Positions 5,972-13,985 of a DNA stretch of 13,985 nt are shown piece by piece. Source of the DNA: Rhodospirillales bacterium (GTDB lineage Bacteria; Pseudomonadota; Alphaproteobacteria; ATCC43930; CGMCC-115725); contig JAATGI010000485.1 in the NCBI GenBank assembly GCA_015654725.1, positions 1 to 13,985 of the forward strand, given 5' to 3'. Below the pieces are notes generated by a model. The model was not told where the DNA came from and did no database searches. It saw nothing but the letters and a program-made list of their open reading frames with translations. Position numbers and translations under genes: made by a program. Numbering within the stretch: position 1 is the stretch's first letter; each line of letters opens with the position of its first letter.

Positions 5972-6343
5972 TTAGCCATGCTGGTTAAAGCGTTCTATCT
6001 CGACCCCGACAGCGGCGTCGGGATAAACGTCCAGCTTCTCCACCCGCGCGCGCACCGACAGGACCCTGCGGTCGGCGAGGCACAGCGCGGCAACGCGCTC
6101 GGCCAGGGTCTCGACCAGATTGACGCGGCCGTTGCGCGCCAGCGCGCGAATCCCGTCGACAATGCCGGCATACGAGACGGTGTTGGCGAGATTGTCGCCG
6201 AGCGGCTGGTCGTCCGCGGCGACAGCGAGATCGAGATTGATGCGCACGCGCTGTTTCCTGCCGCGCTCATGCGCGAACACGCCGATATCCCAGGGCAGGA
6301 TCAAATCGCGGACCAGGATACGGCGGCCGCCGGTCCCGCTCAT
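5972..6343 (-). CDS. folB: Dihydroneopterin aldolase
   Basis: FolB cleaves 7,8-dihydroneopterin to 6-hydroxymethyl-7,8-dihydropterin and glycolaldehyde in folate synthesis. The 123-residue protein is full length. Family marks are IGVFAHERGRKQRV (20-33) with E26, TVSYAGIVDGI (55-65) with the conserved tyrosine Y58, LVETLAERVA (76-85) with E79, which should bind the pterin, and VEKLDVYP (101-108) where K103 fits the catalytic lysine. The ATG overlaps the stop of the upstream glycosyltransferase gene as ATGA, which points to translational coupling even though the two products have no obvious shared pathway. The epimerase FolX is a paralogous alternative, but FolB is far more common and fits the length. 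No other folate gene is in the window. Confidence 0.92.
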   Translation of the reverse strand: MSGTGGRRILVRDLILPWDIGVFAHERGRKQRVRINLDLAVAADDQPLGDNLANTVSYAGIVDGIRALARNGRVNLVETLAERVAALCLADRRVLSVRARVEKLDVYPDAAVGVEIERFNQHG

Positions 6344-7539
6344 GGCGCGTCCGGGCGCGGCGCCACCGGCGCGAACAGCCCCTCCTCATAAACGGCGAGC
6401 GGGCCTTTCCCCATGCGGTCGCTGCTAAAATTGTCGCGGATGCGGGCCATGCCGTGGTCGGCCACGATCTGTCGTTGCGACGGCGTCAGCGCCAGCGCCT
6501 CCTTGAGCGCCGCGGCCAAGGCTTGGGCGTCGCCGGGCGCCACCAGCCATCCGGTCTCGGGCGCCACGATCTCGCGCGCGCCGCCGTGATCGGTGGCGAT
6601 CACCGGACGGCCCATGGCCGATGCCTCGGCGATGATCCGGCCGAAGCCCTCCGGCCTGATCGAGGGCGACACCACGACATCGGCCAACATATAAGCGGCC
6701 GGCATGTCGGCACAATGATCGACGAACTGGCAAATGCCGTCGAGGCCGAGACGCGCCACGCGCCGTTCCAACACGCGGCGGAAATGCGGCGCGCCGTCGC
6801 CGATCAAGACGCAGCGCAGATCGCGGCGGCCCAGCAGCGCCAGCGCCTCGGCGAGAACCAGCTGTCCCTTCCAGCGCGTGAGGCGGCCCGGAATCAGCAC
6901 CACCGGCGCGCCGTCGGTGAGCCGCCAGGCTTCGGTCAGCTTGATCATGCGGGCGGCGGCGACCCGGTCGGGATTGAAGCGTTCGAGATCGACGCCGCGC
7001 TCGATGACGCGGATGCGCGCCTCGGGGATGCCGTAGGTCGCCGCGGCATGTTCGGCGACGAAACGCGAAATCGCGATCACCCGCTCGCCGCGCGCCATAA
7101 CCGAATTGTAGCGGCGCTTGAGCCAGCTCCCGGCGCCATAGGCATTATGGAAGGTGGTGATGAAATGCCGGTGGGTGCGGTCCGCCGCCAGGCACGCGCT
7201 CCAGGCCGGGGCGCGGCTCCTGGCATGCACGATGTCGATGCCCTCGGCCTCGATCAAGGCGGCGAGCCGGCCGATATTGGCGCGGATGGTAAGCGGATTC
7301 TTGCTGGCGAGCGGCAGCTCGACATGCCGGGCGCCGGCGCGCTCGAGCTCGCGCACCATTTGGCCGCCGGCGGACGCCACCACCGATTTCCATCCCGCGC
7401 GCGCCAGGGCCGCCGCGATCTCGACGGTGCCGCGCTCGACGCCGCCGACCTCGAGCCGGGGCACGACTTGGAGCACGGCCGGAGCGCGGCGCGCGGTTTC
7501 GCCGCGCGTCGCCGCGATGATAATGTCGGCGCTGATCAT
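6340..7539 (-). CDS. Family 4 glycosyltransferase
   Basis: A GT-B fold retaining glycosyltransferase (GT4 type), likely cytoplasmic or membrane-associated. The N-terminal half begins with VLQVVPRLEVGGVERG, typical of sugar transferases acting on cell-surface glycans. The C-terminal half has GRLTRWKG (R219 and K224 from the chosen start), VLIGDGA, and PEGFGRIIAEASAMGRPVIA with the E-x7-E motif (E297, E305) that contacts the donor sugar nucleotide. The protein is 399 residues from the ATG at 7539. The frame stays open to 7647, but the extra residues are arginine-rich, unlike the family, and would overlap the divergent hydrolase gene. No strong Shine-Dalgarno is seen at the chosen start. It overlaps folB by four bases. 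Lipopolysaccharide or other surface polysaccharide synthesis is likely by family; donor and acceptor are unknown. Confidence 0.9.
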   Translation of the reverse strand: MISADIIIAATRGETARRAPAVLQVVPRLEVGGVERGTVEIAAALARAGWKSVVASAGGQMVRELERAGARHVELPLASKNPLTIRANIGRLAALIEAEGIDIVHARSRAPAWSACLAADRTHRHFITTFHNAYGAGSWLKRRYNSVMARGERVIAISRFVAEHAAATYGIPEARIRVIERGVDLERFNPDRVAAARMIKLTEAWRLTDGAPVVLIPGRLTRWKGQLVLAEALALLGRRDLRCVLIGDGAPHFRRVLERRVARLGLDGICQFVDHCADMPAAYMLADVVVSPSIRPEGFGRIIAEASAMGRPVIATDHGGAREIVAPETGWLVAPGDAQALAAALKEALALTPSQRQIVADHGMARIRDNFSSDRMGKGPLAVYEEGLFAPVAPRPDAP

Positions 7540-7556
7540 CGGGCGATAACGATGAA

Positions 7557-8348
7557 ATGACCCCAACGGAACGAACCCAAACCGGCCGACCGCCCCCAAT
7601 CGAATCCGGATCGCCAAGCATCTTAACATGCGAGGATGGCGCCACAATCGCCTACCGGCGGCGCGACGGCGCGGGTCCGGGCCTGGTCTTTATCGGCGGC
7701 TTCATGTCGGACATGACCGGCACCAAGGCGAGCTACCTCGACGGCTTCGTCGCGGCGCGGGGCCGCGCCTATCTGCGCTTCGATCTCCATGCGCATGGTG
7801 CCTCCTCGGGCGATTTCCGCGATGCCACGGTCGGGCGCTGGCGCCAGAATGTGGTGAGCGTGTTGGACCGGCTCACCACCGGGCCACAGATTCTTATTGG
7901 GTCAAGCCTTGGCGGCTGGCTGATGCTGTTGGCGGCGCTCGACCGGCCCGACCGGGTCGCCGCGCTGATCGGGATCGCGGCGGCGCCGGACGCGACGGAA
8001 GATTTGATGTGGAACGGCTTTTCGCCCGAAATTCAGGCGCAAATCACGCGCGACGGCGTGGCCGAAATCCCCTCGGCCTATGGCGACAAGCCTTACGTCT
8101 TCACCCGCAAACTGATCGAGGACGGGCGCCGGCATCTGGTCATGCGCGCACCCTTGGCGATTACTTGTCCGGTGCGGCTCATCCACGGCATGCAAGACCC
8201 GGACGTGCCGTGGCGCACGAGTCTCGCGCTGGCCGAAAAGCTGGCGGGCGGCGATGTCGAAGTGACCCTGGTGAAGGATGGCGATCATCGCCTGTCGCGC
8301 GACCGCGACCTCGCGCTCTTGGGGCGAACCGTCGAGAGCCTGTCGTAG
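7557..8348 (+). CDS. Alpha/beta hydrolase (ABHD10-like)
   Basis: A 263-residue serine hydrolase with the alpha/beta fold. FIGGFMSDM (45-53) is the oxyanion-hole region. The nucleophile elbow is GSSLGG with S117 as nucleophile. HGMQDPDVPW (210-219) supplies the acid, probably D214 or D216, and GDHRLSR (242-248) carries the catalytic H244. The pattern GGFMSDMTGTKA followed later by HGMQDPDVPW recalls the ABHD10 group, whose mammalian member acts as a thioesterase and acyl-glucuronide esterase; the bacterial substrate is unknown. No signal peptide is seen, so it should be cytoplasmic. The ATG at 7557 starts only 17 bases from the divergent glycosyltransferase start and lacks a good Shine-Dalgarno. 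Residues 1-20 are Pro/Thr-rich and may be dispensable. It converges with the MFS gene with seven bases between stops. Confidence 0.9.
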   Translation: MTPTERTQTGRPPPIESGSPSILTCEDGATIAYRRRDGAGPGLVFIGGFMSDMTGTKASYLDGFVAARGRAYLRFDLHAHGASSGDFRDATVGRWRQNVVSVLDRLTTGPQILIGSSLGGWLMLLAALDRPDRVAALIGIAAAPDATEDLMWNGFSPEIQAQITRDGVAEIPSAYGDKPYVFTRKLIEDGRRHLVMRAPLAITCPVRLIHGMQDPDVPWRTSLALAEKLAGGDVEVTLVKDGDHRLSRDRDLALLGRTVESLS

Positions 8349-8355
8349 GGTCGGC

Positions 8356-9601
8356 TTATTCCGCCGCGCTTTCGGCCGCGACTTCGAGGGCCTGTTCCAT
8401 CGCCTCGCGCCGGAACCACGCCCAAATGCCGTAGCCGAGGCACATCACCGCGCCCAGCGCCACCGTCGGCCGCAAGCCCAGATAGGACGAAATCCAACCC
8501 ATCGCCAGCGCGTTGAAGGCCGGCCCGGCGCGGAACACCATGCCATAGACCCCCATCACCCGCCCGCGCATATCCGGATCGACCGCGGTCTGCGCCAGGG
8601 TTTGGGCGGCAACGCCGGTCGAGATCATGGCGAAGCCGACGAAGAACAGCGAGATGAGGCCGAGCCAATAATTCGCGGTGGCGGTGAAGGCGAGCGTCGC
8701 CAGCGCCATCATCAGGGTATAGGCGACGATCAGATTGGTAAGGCCGCGAATGCCGCGCCGGCGAATCATGAAGAGGCCGCCGACAATGGCGCCGAGCCCG
8801 ACGGTCGCGGTCATCCAGGCGAGGCCTGGGGCGCCGCGGCCGTAGACGACATCGGCGAAGCCCGGAAACAACTCGACGAAACCGCGCACGCTGAAGGAAG
8901 TGAGCGCGAACAGCAGCAACATTTTCCCGATGCCGGGATGGCGCGCGGCATAGGCATAACCCTCGATGGCGTCGCGCAGGATGTGATGGCGCGGACCCGC
9001 CGGCTGCGCCGGAATGCCGCGCAGGCGGGTGAGCGCCGCCAGGAACGCCAGATAGGAAGCCGCGTTCAGGGCGAAGGCGAGGCCGACGCTGCCGCCCGCG
9101 ATCACCACCCCGGCGAGCGCGGGGCCGACAAAGCGCGCGCAATTGAATACCAGCGAATTGATCGCGATCGCCGAGTGCAGTTGCTCGGCGTCGACGAGAC
9201 TGGGCACCAGCGCCAGGCGGGCCGGCTGATTGATCGCGTTCGAGCAGCCCAGCGTCAGCGTCAAGGCGAACAGGGGCCAGATCGAAATCGCGCCGGCGAA
9301 GGTAAGCGCCGCCAGCAGCGTCGCCACGGCGAGAGCGGCGGTTTGCGTCGCATAAAGCAGGCGGACGCGATCGACGCGATCGGCGAGCGCGCCCGCGAGC
9401 GGGCTTAGGAACAGAGTCGGCGCGAGGTCGGAAACCGCGACCAGGCCCAGCCACACCGTCGAATGGGTCAATTGCCAGGCGAGCCAGCCCACCGAGACCC
9501 GCTGCAGCCACGTCCCCATGAGGGGAGATCGCGTTGCCGATCGTATAGGCGCGGTAATTGCGCCCGCCAAGGGCATGCCACGCATTCTCGAAGCCGCCCA
9601 T
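8356..9601 (-). pseudogene. MFS exporter (MFS_3/EntS-like), frameshifted near the 5' end
   Basis: The main reading frame encodes most of a 12-helix major facilitator of the MFS_3 type: GTWLQRVSVGWLAWQLT, LADRVDRVRLL in the first cytoplasmic loop, INQPARLALVPSLV, and GRVMGVYGMVFRAGPAFNAL. Its own N-terminus is unlike the family. The expected beginning, ALGGRNYRAYTIGNAIS, is found in another frame starting at an ATG at 9601. The two parts join precisely if one C is removed from the C4 run (9522-9525, plus-strand GGGG), which would give about 414 residues. So the gene carries a one-base insertion or the assembly has a homopolymer error. If real, only an N-truncated protein could be made, for example from the ATG at 9519. 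Intact relatives export small molecules or drugs; the substrate here is unknown. It is divergent from the RND genes. Confidence 0.85.
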
Positions 9602-9874
9602 CGGCGCTATCTTTTCCCGGTATGTCTTGGAAGTCTTGGCGCTGTTACCGGCATGTTAGCAGACCCGGCGGCGGCGCGATTTACAATTTGGTATCAAAGC
9701 GCTATCCCAACGCCTGTCCGCGCCGTGCACGATGGTTGTCATGCGCCGCGCGCGGGGATGCCGTACCGGCAACCCGCCTACCCAGAACCACGCGAACGCT
9801 CTTATAGTCGCCGTCGCGTAGGGGCCGGGGCCGGCGTCCGGTGACGTAGGTGGTTCGATAGCGAAAGGGTTGCG
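9602..9874. promoter_or_regulatory. Divergent intergenic region between the MFS and RND genes
   Basis: No gene is seen in these 273 bases. On the plus strand TTTACA (9680-9685) and TATCCC (9703-9708) are 17 bases apart and could be a weak promoter. TATAGT at 9803-9808 is a good -10 hexamer but lacks a matching -35. AAAGGG at 9864-9869 is the Shine-Dalgarno of the adaptor gene, five bases before its ATG. I see no clear regulator dyad and no divergent regulator gene, although such pumps often have one. Confidence 0.35.
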
Positions 9875-11029
9875 ATGAGGCCGGTCTGGATTGCGGGCGC
9901 CGTCGTGGTGGCGTTGGCGGGCGCCGGGTTGGGTTACCAAACCCTGGTGTCGCGGGAGGCGCGCTCGCAGACGCCGGCGCCGCCGCAGGGCGGTCCGCCA
10001 GCGGTTCCCGTCGTCGTCGCCGCGGTCGAGCGACAATCCATGCCGGTGCAGCTTAACGCCGTCGGCACCGTGCAGACGATTTCCTCGGTCGCGATCAAGT
10101 CCCGGGTCGATGGCGCTATCGACAAGGTGCTGGTCAAGGACGGGCAAGAGGTCAAGGCGGGCGACACGCTGTTCCTGATCGATCCCCGGCTCGCCCAGGC
10201 CCAGCTCGACCAAGCCGTCGCGCAGTTGGCCCGCGATCAAGCCCAGCTCGCCAATGCCAACCGCGACGTCGAGCGCTACAAGCCGCTGGCGGAAAAGGAA
10301 TTTGTCTCGCGCCAGCAGCTCGACACCTCGTCGGCGACGGCGGAGTCGGCGGCGGCGACCGTCAAGGCCGATCAAGCCGCGATCGAGAACACCCAAGTGA
10401 ATTTGAGCTATTTTACCATCAAGGCGCCAATCGACGGCCGAATCGGCTATGTCAGCCAAAAGATCGGCAACGATGTGAAGGCCCAGGACGTGCCCTTCGC
10501 CACCATCAATCAAATTCGGCCGATCTATGTGAATTTCCCCGTGCCGCAAGACGATCTGCCGGCGATCCGCCGGGCCATGGCCGCCGGCGCGGTCGAGATC
10601 GACGCGCTGCCTCAGGGCGACAACGGCCAGCCGGCCCAAGGCCGTCTGACGTTTTTTGAAAATTCCATCGACAGCACGACCGGCACGATCGTGGTGCGCG
10701 CGACCTTCGACAATGACGACGAGCGGCTGTGGCCCGGCCAATTCGTCACCGTGACGGTGAAGCTCGCGGAGGAGGCCGACGCGCTGACGGTTCCGTCGGC
10801 CGCGGTGCAAGTGGGCCAGCAGGGCGACTATGTCTATGTCGTCACGGCCGACAACCGGGCCGAATACCGTCCGGTCACGGTAAACCGGACCATCGCCGGC
10901 ATCAGCGTCGTCGAGAAGGGCATCGCGGCGGGCGAACACGTCGTGATCGACGGCCAGTTGCGCGTCGTCAACGGCGCGCGCGTGACGGTCCGCACCGATG
11001 CCGCGCCGAAACCGGACAAAGCTTCATGA
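9875..11029 (+). CDS. RND efflux periplasmic adaptor subunit (MdtA/AcrA-like)
   Basis: A membrane-fusion protein that links an inner-membrane RND pump to an outer-membrane channel. The 384 residues contain an N-terminal hydrophobic segment (about 5-22) without a lipobox cysteine, so it is probably a membrane anchor or uncleaved signal. The two lipoyl halves lie around 72-103 (KSRVDGAIDKVLVKDGQEV) and 180-212 (TIKAPIDGRIGYVSQKIG). An alpha-helical hairpin rich in Ala, Gln and Asp is between them (104-175). A beta-barrel follows (about 215-300), including FFENSIDSTTGTIVVRA and LWPGQFV, and then a membrane-proximal domain (301-375). The DSTTGTI...LWPGQFV pattern is typical of HAE1-type adaptors such as MdtA. 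The stop overlaps the pump start as ATGA, so the two are translationally coupled. Substrate range cannot be read from the sequence. Confidence 0.95.
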   Translation: MRPVWIAGAVVVALAGAGLGYQTLVSREARSQTPAPPQGGPPAVPVVVAAVERQSMPVQLNAVGTVQTISSVAIKSRVDGAIDKVLVKDGQEVKAGDTLFLIDPRLAQAQLDQAVAQLARDQAQLANANRDVERYKPLAEKEFVSRQQLDTSSATAESAAATVKADQAAIENTQVNLSYFTIKAPIDGRIGYVSQKIGNDVKAQDVPFATINQIRPIYVNFPVPQDDLPAIRRAMAAGAVEIDALPQGDNGQPAQGRLTFFENSIDSTTGTIVVRATFDNDDERLWPGQFVTVTVKLAEEADALTVPSAAVQVGQQGDYVYVVTADNRAEYRPVTVNRTIAGISVVEKGIAAGEHVVIDGQLRVVNGARVTVRTDAAPKPDKAS

Positions 11030-13985
11030 CGCTGCCGGAATTGTGCATCCGTCGTCCGGTGATGACGACGCTGTTGATGCTGGCATTCGTCGTGTTCGGC
11101 ATGTTCAGTTATCGGCTGCTGCCGGTGGCGGCGCTGCCCCGCGTGGATTTCCCGACCATCGTGGTGATCGCGAGCCTGCCCGGCGCCAGCCCCGACACCA
11201 TGGCCTCGGCGGTGGCGACGCCCTTGGAGCAGGCGTTCTCGAACATCGCCGGCATCGATTCGATGGTGTCGTCGAGCGGCCAGGGCGCGACCGCGATCAC
11301 GATCCAGTTCAATCTGGCGCGCAACATCGACGGCGCCGCGCTCGACGTCGAATCCGAAATCTCCGCGGCGGCGCGCTATCTGCCGCCGCAACTGCCGGCG
11401 CCGCCCAGCTTCATCAAGCTCAATCCGGCGGATCAGCCGGTGATGAACCTAGCGCTGGTCTCGGACACCATGGCGCTTTACGACATGGACGAATACGCCG
11501 AGACGCTGATGGCGCAGCGCATCTCGATGCTGGCGGGCGTGTCGCAGGTCCAGGTCTATGGCGCGCAGAAATTCGCCGTGCGCATCCAGGCCAATCCCGA
11601 GGCGCTGGCGGCCAAGGGCCTGTCGCTCGACGACGTGATGAACGCGGTCTCGGCCGCGAACACGATTACGCCGGTGGGCCAGCTCAACGGCAGCCATATC
11701 GGCTACACCATCGAAGCCAACGATCAACTCGCCAAGGCCAAGGACTACAAACCGATCGTCGTCGCCTACCGCAACGGCGCGCCGGTGCGTCTGAGCGACG
11801 TCGCCAATGTCGTCGACGCCGCCGAAAACAACCTGGTCGCGAGCTGGTATAACGGCAAGCGCTCGATCATCCTGGCGATTTTCCGCCAGCCCGACGCCAA
11901 CACCGTCGAAGTGGTCGATAGCGTCAAGGCCCTGCTGCCGACCTTCCGCGCCCAGATTCCGCCCTCGGTCGACGTCTCCATCCTGGTCGACCGTTCGGTG
12001 TCGATCCGAAATTCGGTCAGCGACGTGCAATTCACGCTGATGCTGACGGTCTGCCTGGTGGTGCTGGTGATTTTCATTTTCCTGCGCAATGTCACCGCCA
12101 CCATCATCCCGGCATTGGCCCTTCCGGTGTCGATCGTCGGCACCTTCGCCGGCATGTATGTGATGGGCTATTCGATCGACAATCTGTCGCTCTTGGCCCT
12201 TACCCTGTCGGTGGGCTTCGTCGTCGACGACGCCATCGTCATGCTCGAAAACATCGTGCGCCATGTCGAGAATGGCGAGCAGCCGATGGAGGCCGCGTTC
12301 AACGGCTCGCGCGAGATCGGCTTCACCATTCTGTCGATCACCTTCTCGCTGGTCGCGGTGTTCATCCCGGTTTTGTTCATGGGCGGCATTGTCGGCCGGG
12401 TGTTCCGCGAGTTCGCCGTCACCATCAGCATGACGATTCTGATTTCGGGCTTCGTGTCGCTGACGCTGACGCCGATGCTGGCGTCGCGGCTCTTGCGCGC
12501 CGAGCACGACAAGCGTCACGGCCGGCTCTATCGCATTTCCGAAGCGGGCTTCGACGGCTTGATCGGCGGTTACGATTGGATGCTGACTCGCGTGCTGCGC
12601 TACAAGTTCATCACCCTGTGCGTGACGCTGGTGTCGCTGGCGGCCTCGCTCTATGTCTTCACCATCATCCCCAAGGGATTTTTTCCGAACGAGGATACCG
12701 GCCTGATCCTGGCCGCGACCGAGGCGGTGCAGGATATTTCCTTCGACAGCATGGCCGTGCATCAGCAAGAAGCCGCGGCGATCGTCGGATCCGATCCCGA
12801 CATCGCCAATGTCGGCTCCTTCGTCGGCGCGTCGTCCTTCAATCCGGCCTTCAACAATGGCCGCATGTTCATCACGCTCAAGGATCGCGACCAGCGCCAA
12901 AACAAGGACACGATCGATCAGGTCATTCAACGGCTGCGGCGCGAGGTCGCGCAACTGCCGGGGATTCGGACCTATTTCCAGGCGATCCAGAATATCCAGG
13001 TCGGCGGCAGGCTGGCACGCAGCCAATATCAATATACGGTCCAGGACAGCGACACCGCCGAACTCTATCGCCTCGGCCCCGAGCTCCAGGCCGGAATCGC
13101 CAAGCTGGCAGGCATCCAGGACGTCAATTCCGATCTCGAACTGCAAAATCGCGAGTTGGTGGTCGATGTCAACCGCGACCTCGCCTCTTCGATGGGCATT
13201 TCGGTCGATCAGGTCCGGCAGACGCTGTACAGCGCCTACGGCGTGCGCCAGATTTCGACCATTTACCAGCCCGCGAACGCCTATGAGGTCATTCTCGAAG
13301 TCGATCCCAAATTTCAGCGCACGCCGTCGGACCTGTCGAAGCTCTATCTGCGCACCGCCGCCGGCCAACCGGTGCCGATATCGGCGGTCGCCACGCTGCG
13401 CACGACCTTGGGCCCGGTCATCATCAATCATCAGGGCCTGCTGCCGTCGGTGACGATTTCGTTCAACCTGTCGCCCGGCGTCTCGCTCGGCCAAGCGGTC
13501 GAGGAAATCCGCCAGCTCGAGCGCACCATGAACCTGCCGGTAACCGTCGTGACCGGGTTCCAGGGCACCGCGCAAGTGTTCCAGGATTCGCTCAAGGGCC
13601 AGGGCATGCTGCTGATCGCGGCCGTGCTCGTGATCTACATGGTGCTGGGCATCCTCTACGAAAGCTTCATCCACCCGATCACGATTCTCTCGGGCCTGCC
13701 GGCGGCGGGCCTCGGCGCGCTCTTGACGCTGATGCTGTTCCATATGGACCTCAGCATCATCGCCATCATCGGCATCGTCATGCTGATCGGCATCGTCAAG
13801 AAGAACGCGATCATGATGATCGATTTCGCGCTCGACCGGCAGCGCAATGGCATGCCGGTGGAGGAGGCGATCTTCGAGGCGTGCCTCTTGCGCTTCCGCC
13901 CGATCATGATGACGACCATGGCGGCCATCATGGGCGGCCTGCCGATCGCCATCGCCGCCGGCGCCGTCGCCGCGCAGGCGGTGTG
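11026..13985 (+). CDS. RND multidrug efflux pump, inner-membrane permease (HAE1/MdtB-C-like), partial at 3' end
   Basis: A proton-driven RND transporter; 986 codons are present and the end is cut by the window edge, with family members usually about 1020-1050 residues. The N-terminus, TLPELCIRRPVMTTLLML, is typical, followed by a large periplasmic porter domain. GFVVDDAIVMLENIVRH gives the paired transmembrane aspartates D401 and D402 of the proton relay. PKGFFPNEDTG starts the second periplasmic half, and GIVKKNAIMMIDFA carries K926, matching K940 of AcrB. Both halves of the internal duplication are visible. It overlaps the adaptor stop by ATGA, and a separate outer-membrane factor is not seen. 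The last 15 or so codons depart from the usual glycine-rich, arginine-proline consensus at this point (see findings). Hydrophobic and amphiphilic drugs are the likely substrates by family; heavy-metal export is unlikely. Confidence 0.95.
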   Translation, partial: MTLPELCIRRPVMTTLLMLAFVVFGMFSYRLLPVAALPRVDFPTIVVIASLPGASPDTMASAVATPLEQAFSNIAGIDSMVSSSGQGATAITIQFNLARNIDGAALDVESEISAAARYLPPQLPAPPSFIKLNPADQPVMNLALVSDTMALYDMDEYAETLMAQRISMLAGVSQVQVYGAQKFAVRIQANPEALAAKGLSLDDVMNAVSAANTITPVGQLNGSHIGYTIEANDQLAKAKDYKPIVVAYRNGAPVRLSDVANVVDAAENNLVASWYNGKRSIILAIFRQPDANTVEVVDSVKALLPTFRAQIPPSVDVSILVDRSVSIRNSVSDVQFTLMLTVCLVVLVIFIFLRNVTATIIPALALPVSIVGTFAGMYVMGYSIDNLSLLALTLSVGFVVDDAIVMLENIVRHVENGEQPMEAAFNGSREIGFTILSITFSLVAVFIPVLFMGGIVGRVFREFAVTISMTILISGFVSLTLTPMLASRLLRAEHDKRHGRLYRISEAGFDGLIGGYDWMLTRVLRYKFITLCVTLVSLAASLYVFTIIPKGFFPNEDTGLILAATEAVQDISFDSMAVHQQEAAAIVGSDPDIANVGSFVGASSFNPAFNNGRMFITLKDRDQRQNKDTIDQVIQRLRREVAQLPGIRTYFQAIQNIQVGGRLARSQYQYTVQDSDTAELYRLGPELQAGIAKLAGIQDVNSDLELQNRELVVDVNRDLASSMGISVDQVRQTLYSAYGVRQISTIYQPANAYEVILEVDPKFQRTPSDLSKLYLRTAAGQPVPISAVATLRTTLGPVIINHQGLLPSVTISFNLSPGVSLGQAVEEIRQLERTMNLPVTVVTGFQGTAQVFQDSLKGQGMLLIAAVLVIYMVLGILYESFIHPITILSGLPAAGLGALLTLMLFHMDLSIIAIIGIVMLIGIVKKNAIMMIDFALDRQRNGMPVEEAIFEACLLRFRPIMMTTMAAIMGGLPIAIAAGAVAAQAV

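Noticed and set aside
5971..5989. A terminator hairpin across the folB stop codon
   Set aside because: The stem has a mismatch, is AT-rich and short, and lacks a T-run.
8278..9408. A 376-codon plus-strand frame opposite the MFS gene
   Set aside because: It is low-complexity Arg/Gly/Ala/Gln sequence without any domain, while the minus strand encodes recognisable MFS helices.
11449..13743. A 764-codon open frame on the minus strand, antisense to the RND pump
   Set aside because: Its composition (very rich in Asp, Arg, His and Gln) is the typical reflection of a GC-rich gene read antisense, and the plus-strand RND protein is unmistakable.

Overview
The window is ordinary chromosomal DNA of a high-GC Gram-negative bacterium, most likely an alphaproteobacterium. 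This is inferred from the GC-rich codon use and from two gene neighbourhoods I associate with that class: a PetP/PetR-like regulator pair beside ilvE, and the uvrC-pgsA-moaD-moaE cluster. No rRNA, tRNA, CRISPR array, integrase or transposase was seen.

Layout. (1) Bases 1-698, minus: a MarR-family regulator followed by the start of an OmpR-like response regulator that runs off the left edge. They are divergent from ilvE (781-1680, plus), a branched-chain aminotransferase; the gap holds a likely promoter and a candidate operator dyad. (2) Bases 1688-7539, minus: a run of seven genes. In transcription order these are a family-4 glycosyltransferase, folB (folate), uvrC (nucleotide excision repair), pgsA (phosphatidylglycerophosphate synthase), mobB, moaD and moaE (molybdenum cofactor). 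The run is broken by a 306-base AT-rich gap with DnaA-box-like sites (5666-5971) and by a 139-bp palindromic repeat element between pgsA and mobB. (3) Bases 7557-8348, plus: an alpha/beta hydrolase resembling ABHD10, divergent from the glycosyltransferase. (4) Bases 8356-9601, minus: an MFS exporter gene interrupted near its 5' end by an apparent one-base frameshift. (5) Bases 9875-13985, plus: an RND efflux pair, a periplasmic adaptor overlapping by ATGA with an inner-membrane HAE1-type pump that is cut by the right edge.

How the genes relate. moaD and moaE encode the two subunits of molybdopterin synthase and mobB helps make the guanine dinucleotide form of the cofactor, so these three are one pathway. 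uvrC, pgsA and folB are housekeeping genes that share the strand but not a pathway. The adaptor and pump form one export machine; no outer-membrane channel or dedicated regulator is visible inside the window.

I found no convincing new multi-gene system. The items most worth a second look are the MFS frameshift, the palindromic element, the dyad over the MarR start codon, and the AT-rich region upstream of uvrC.
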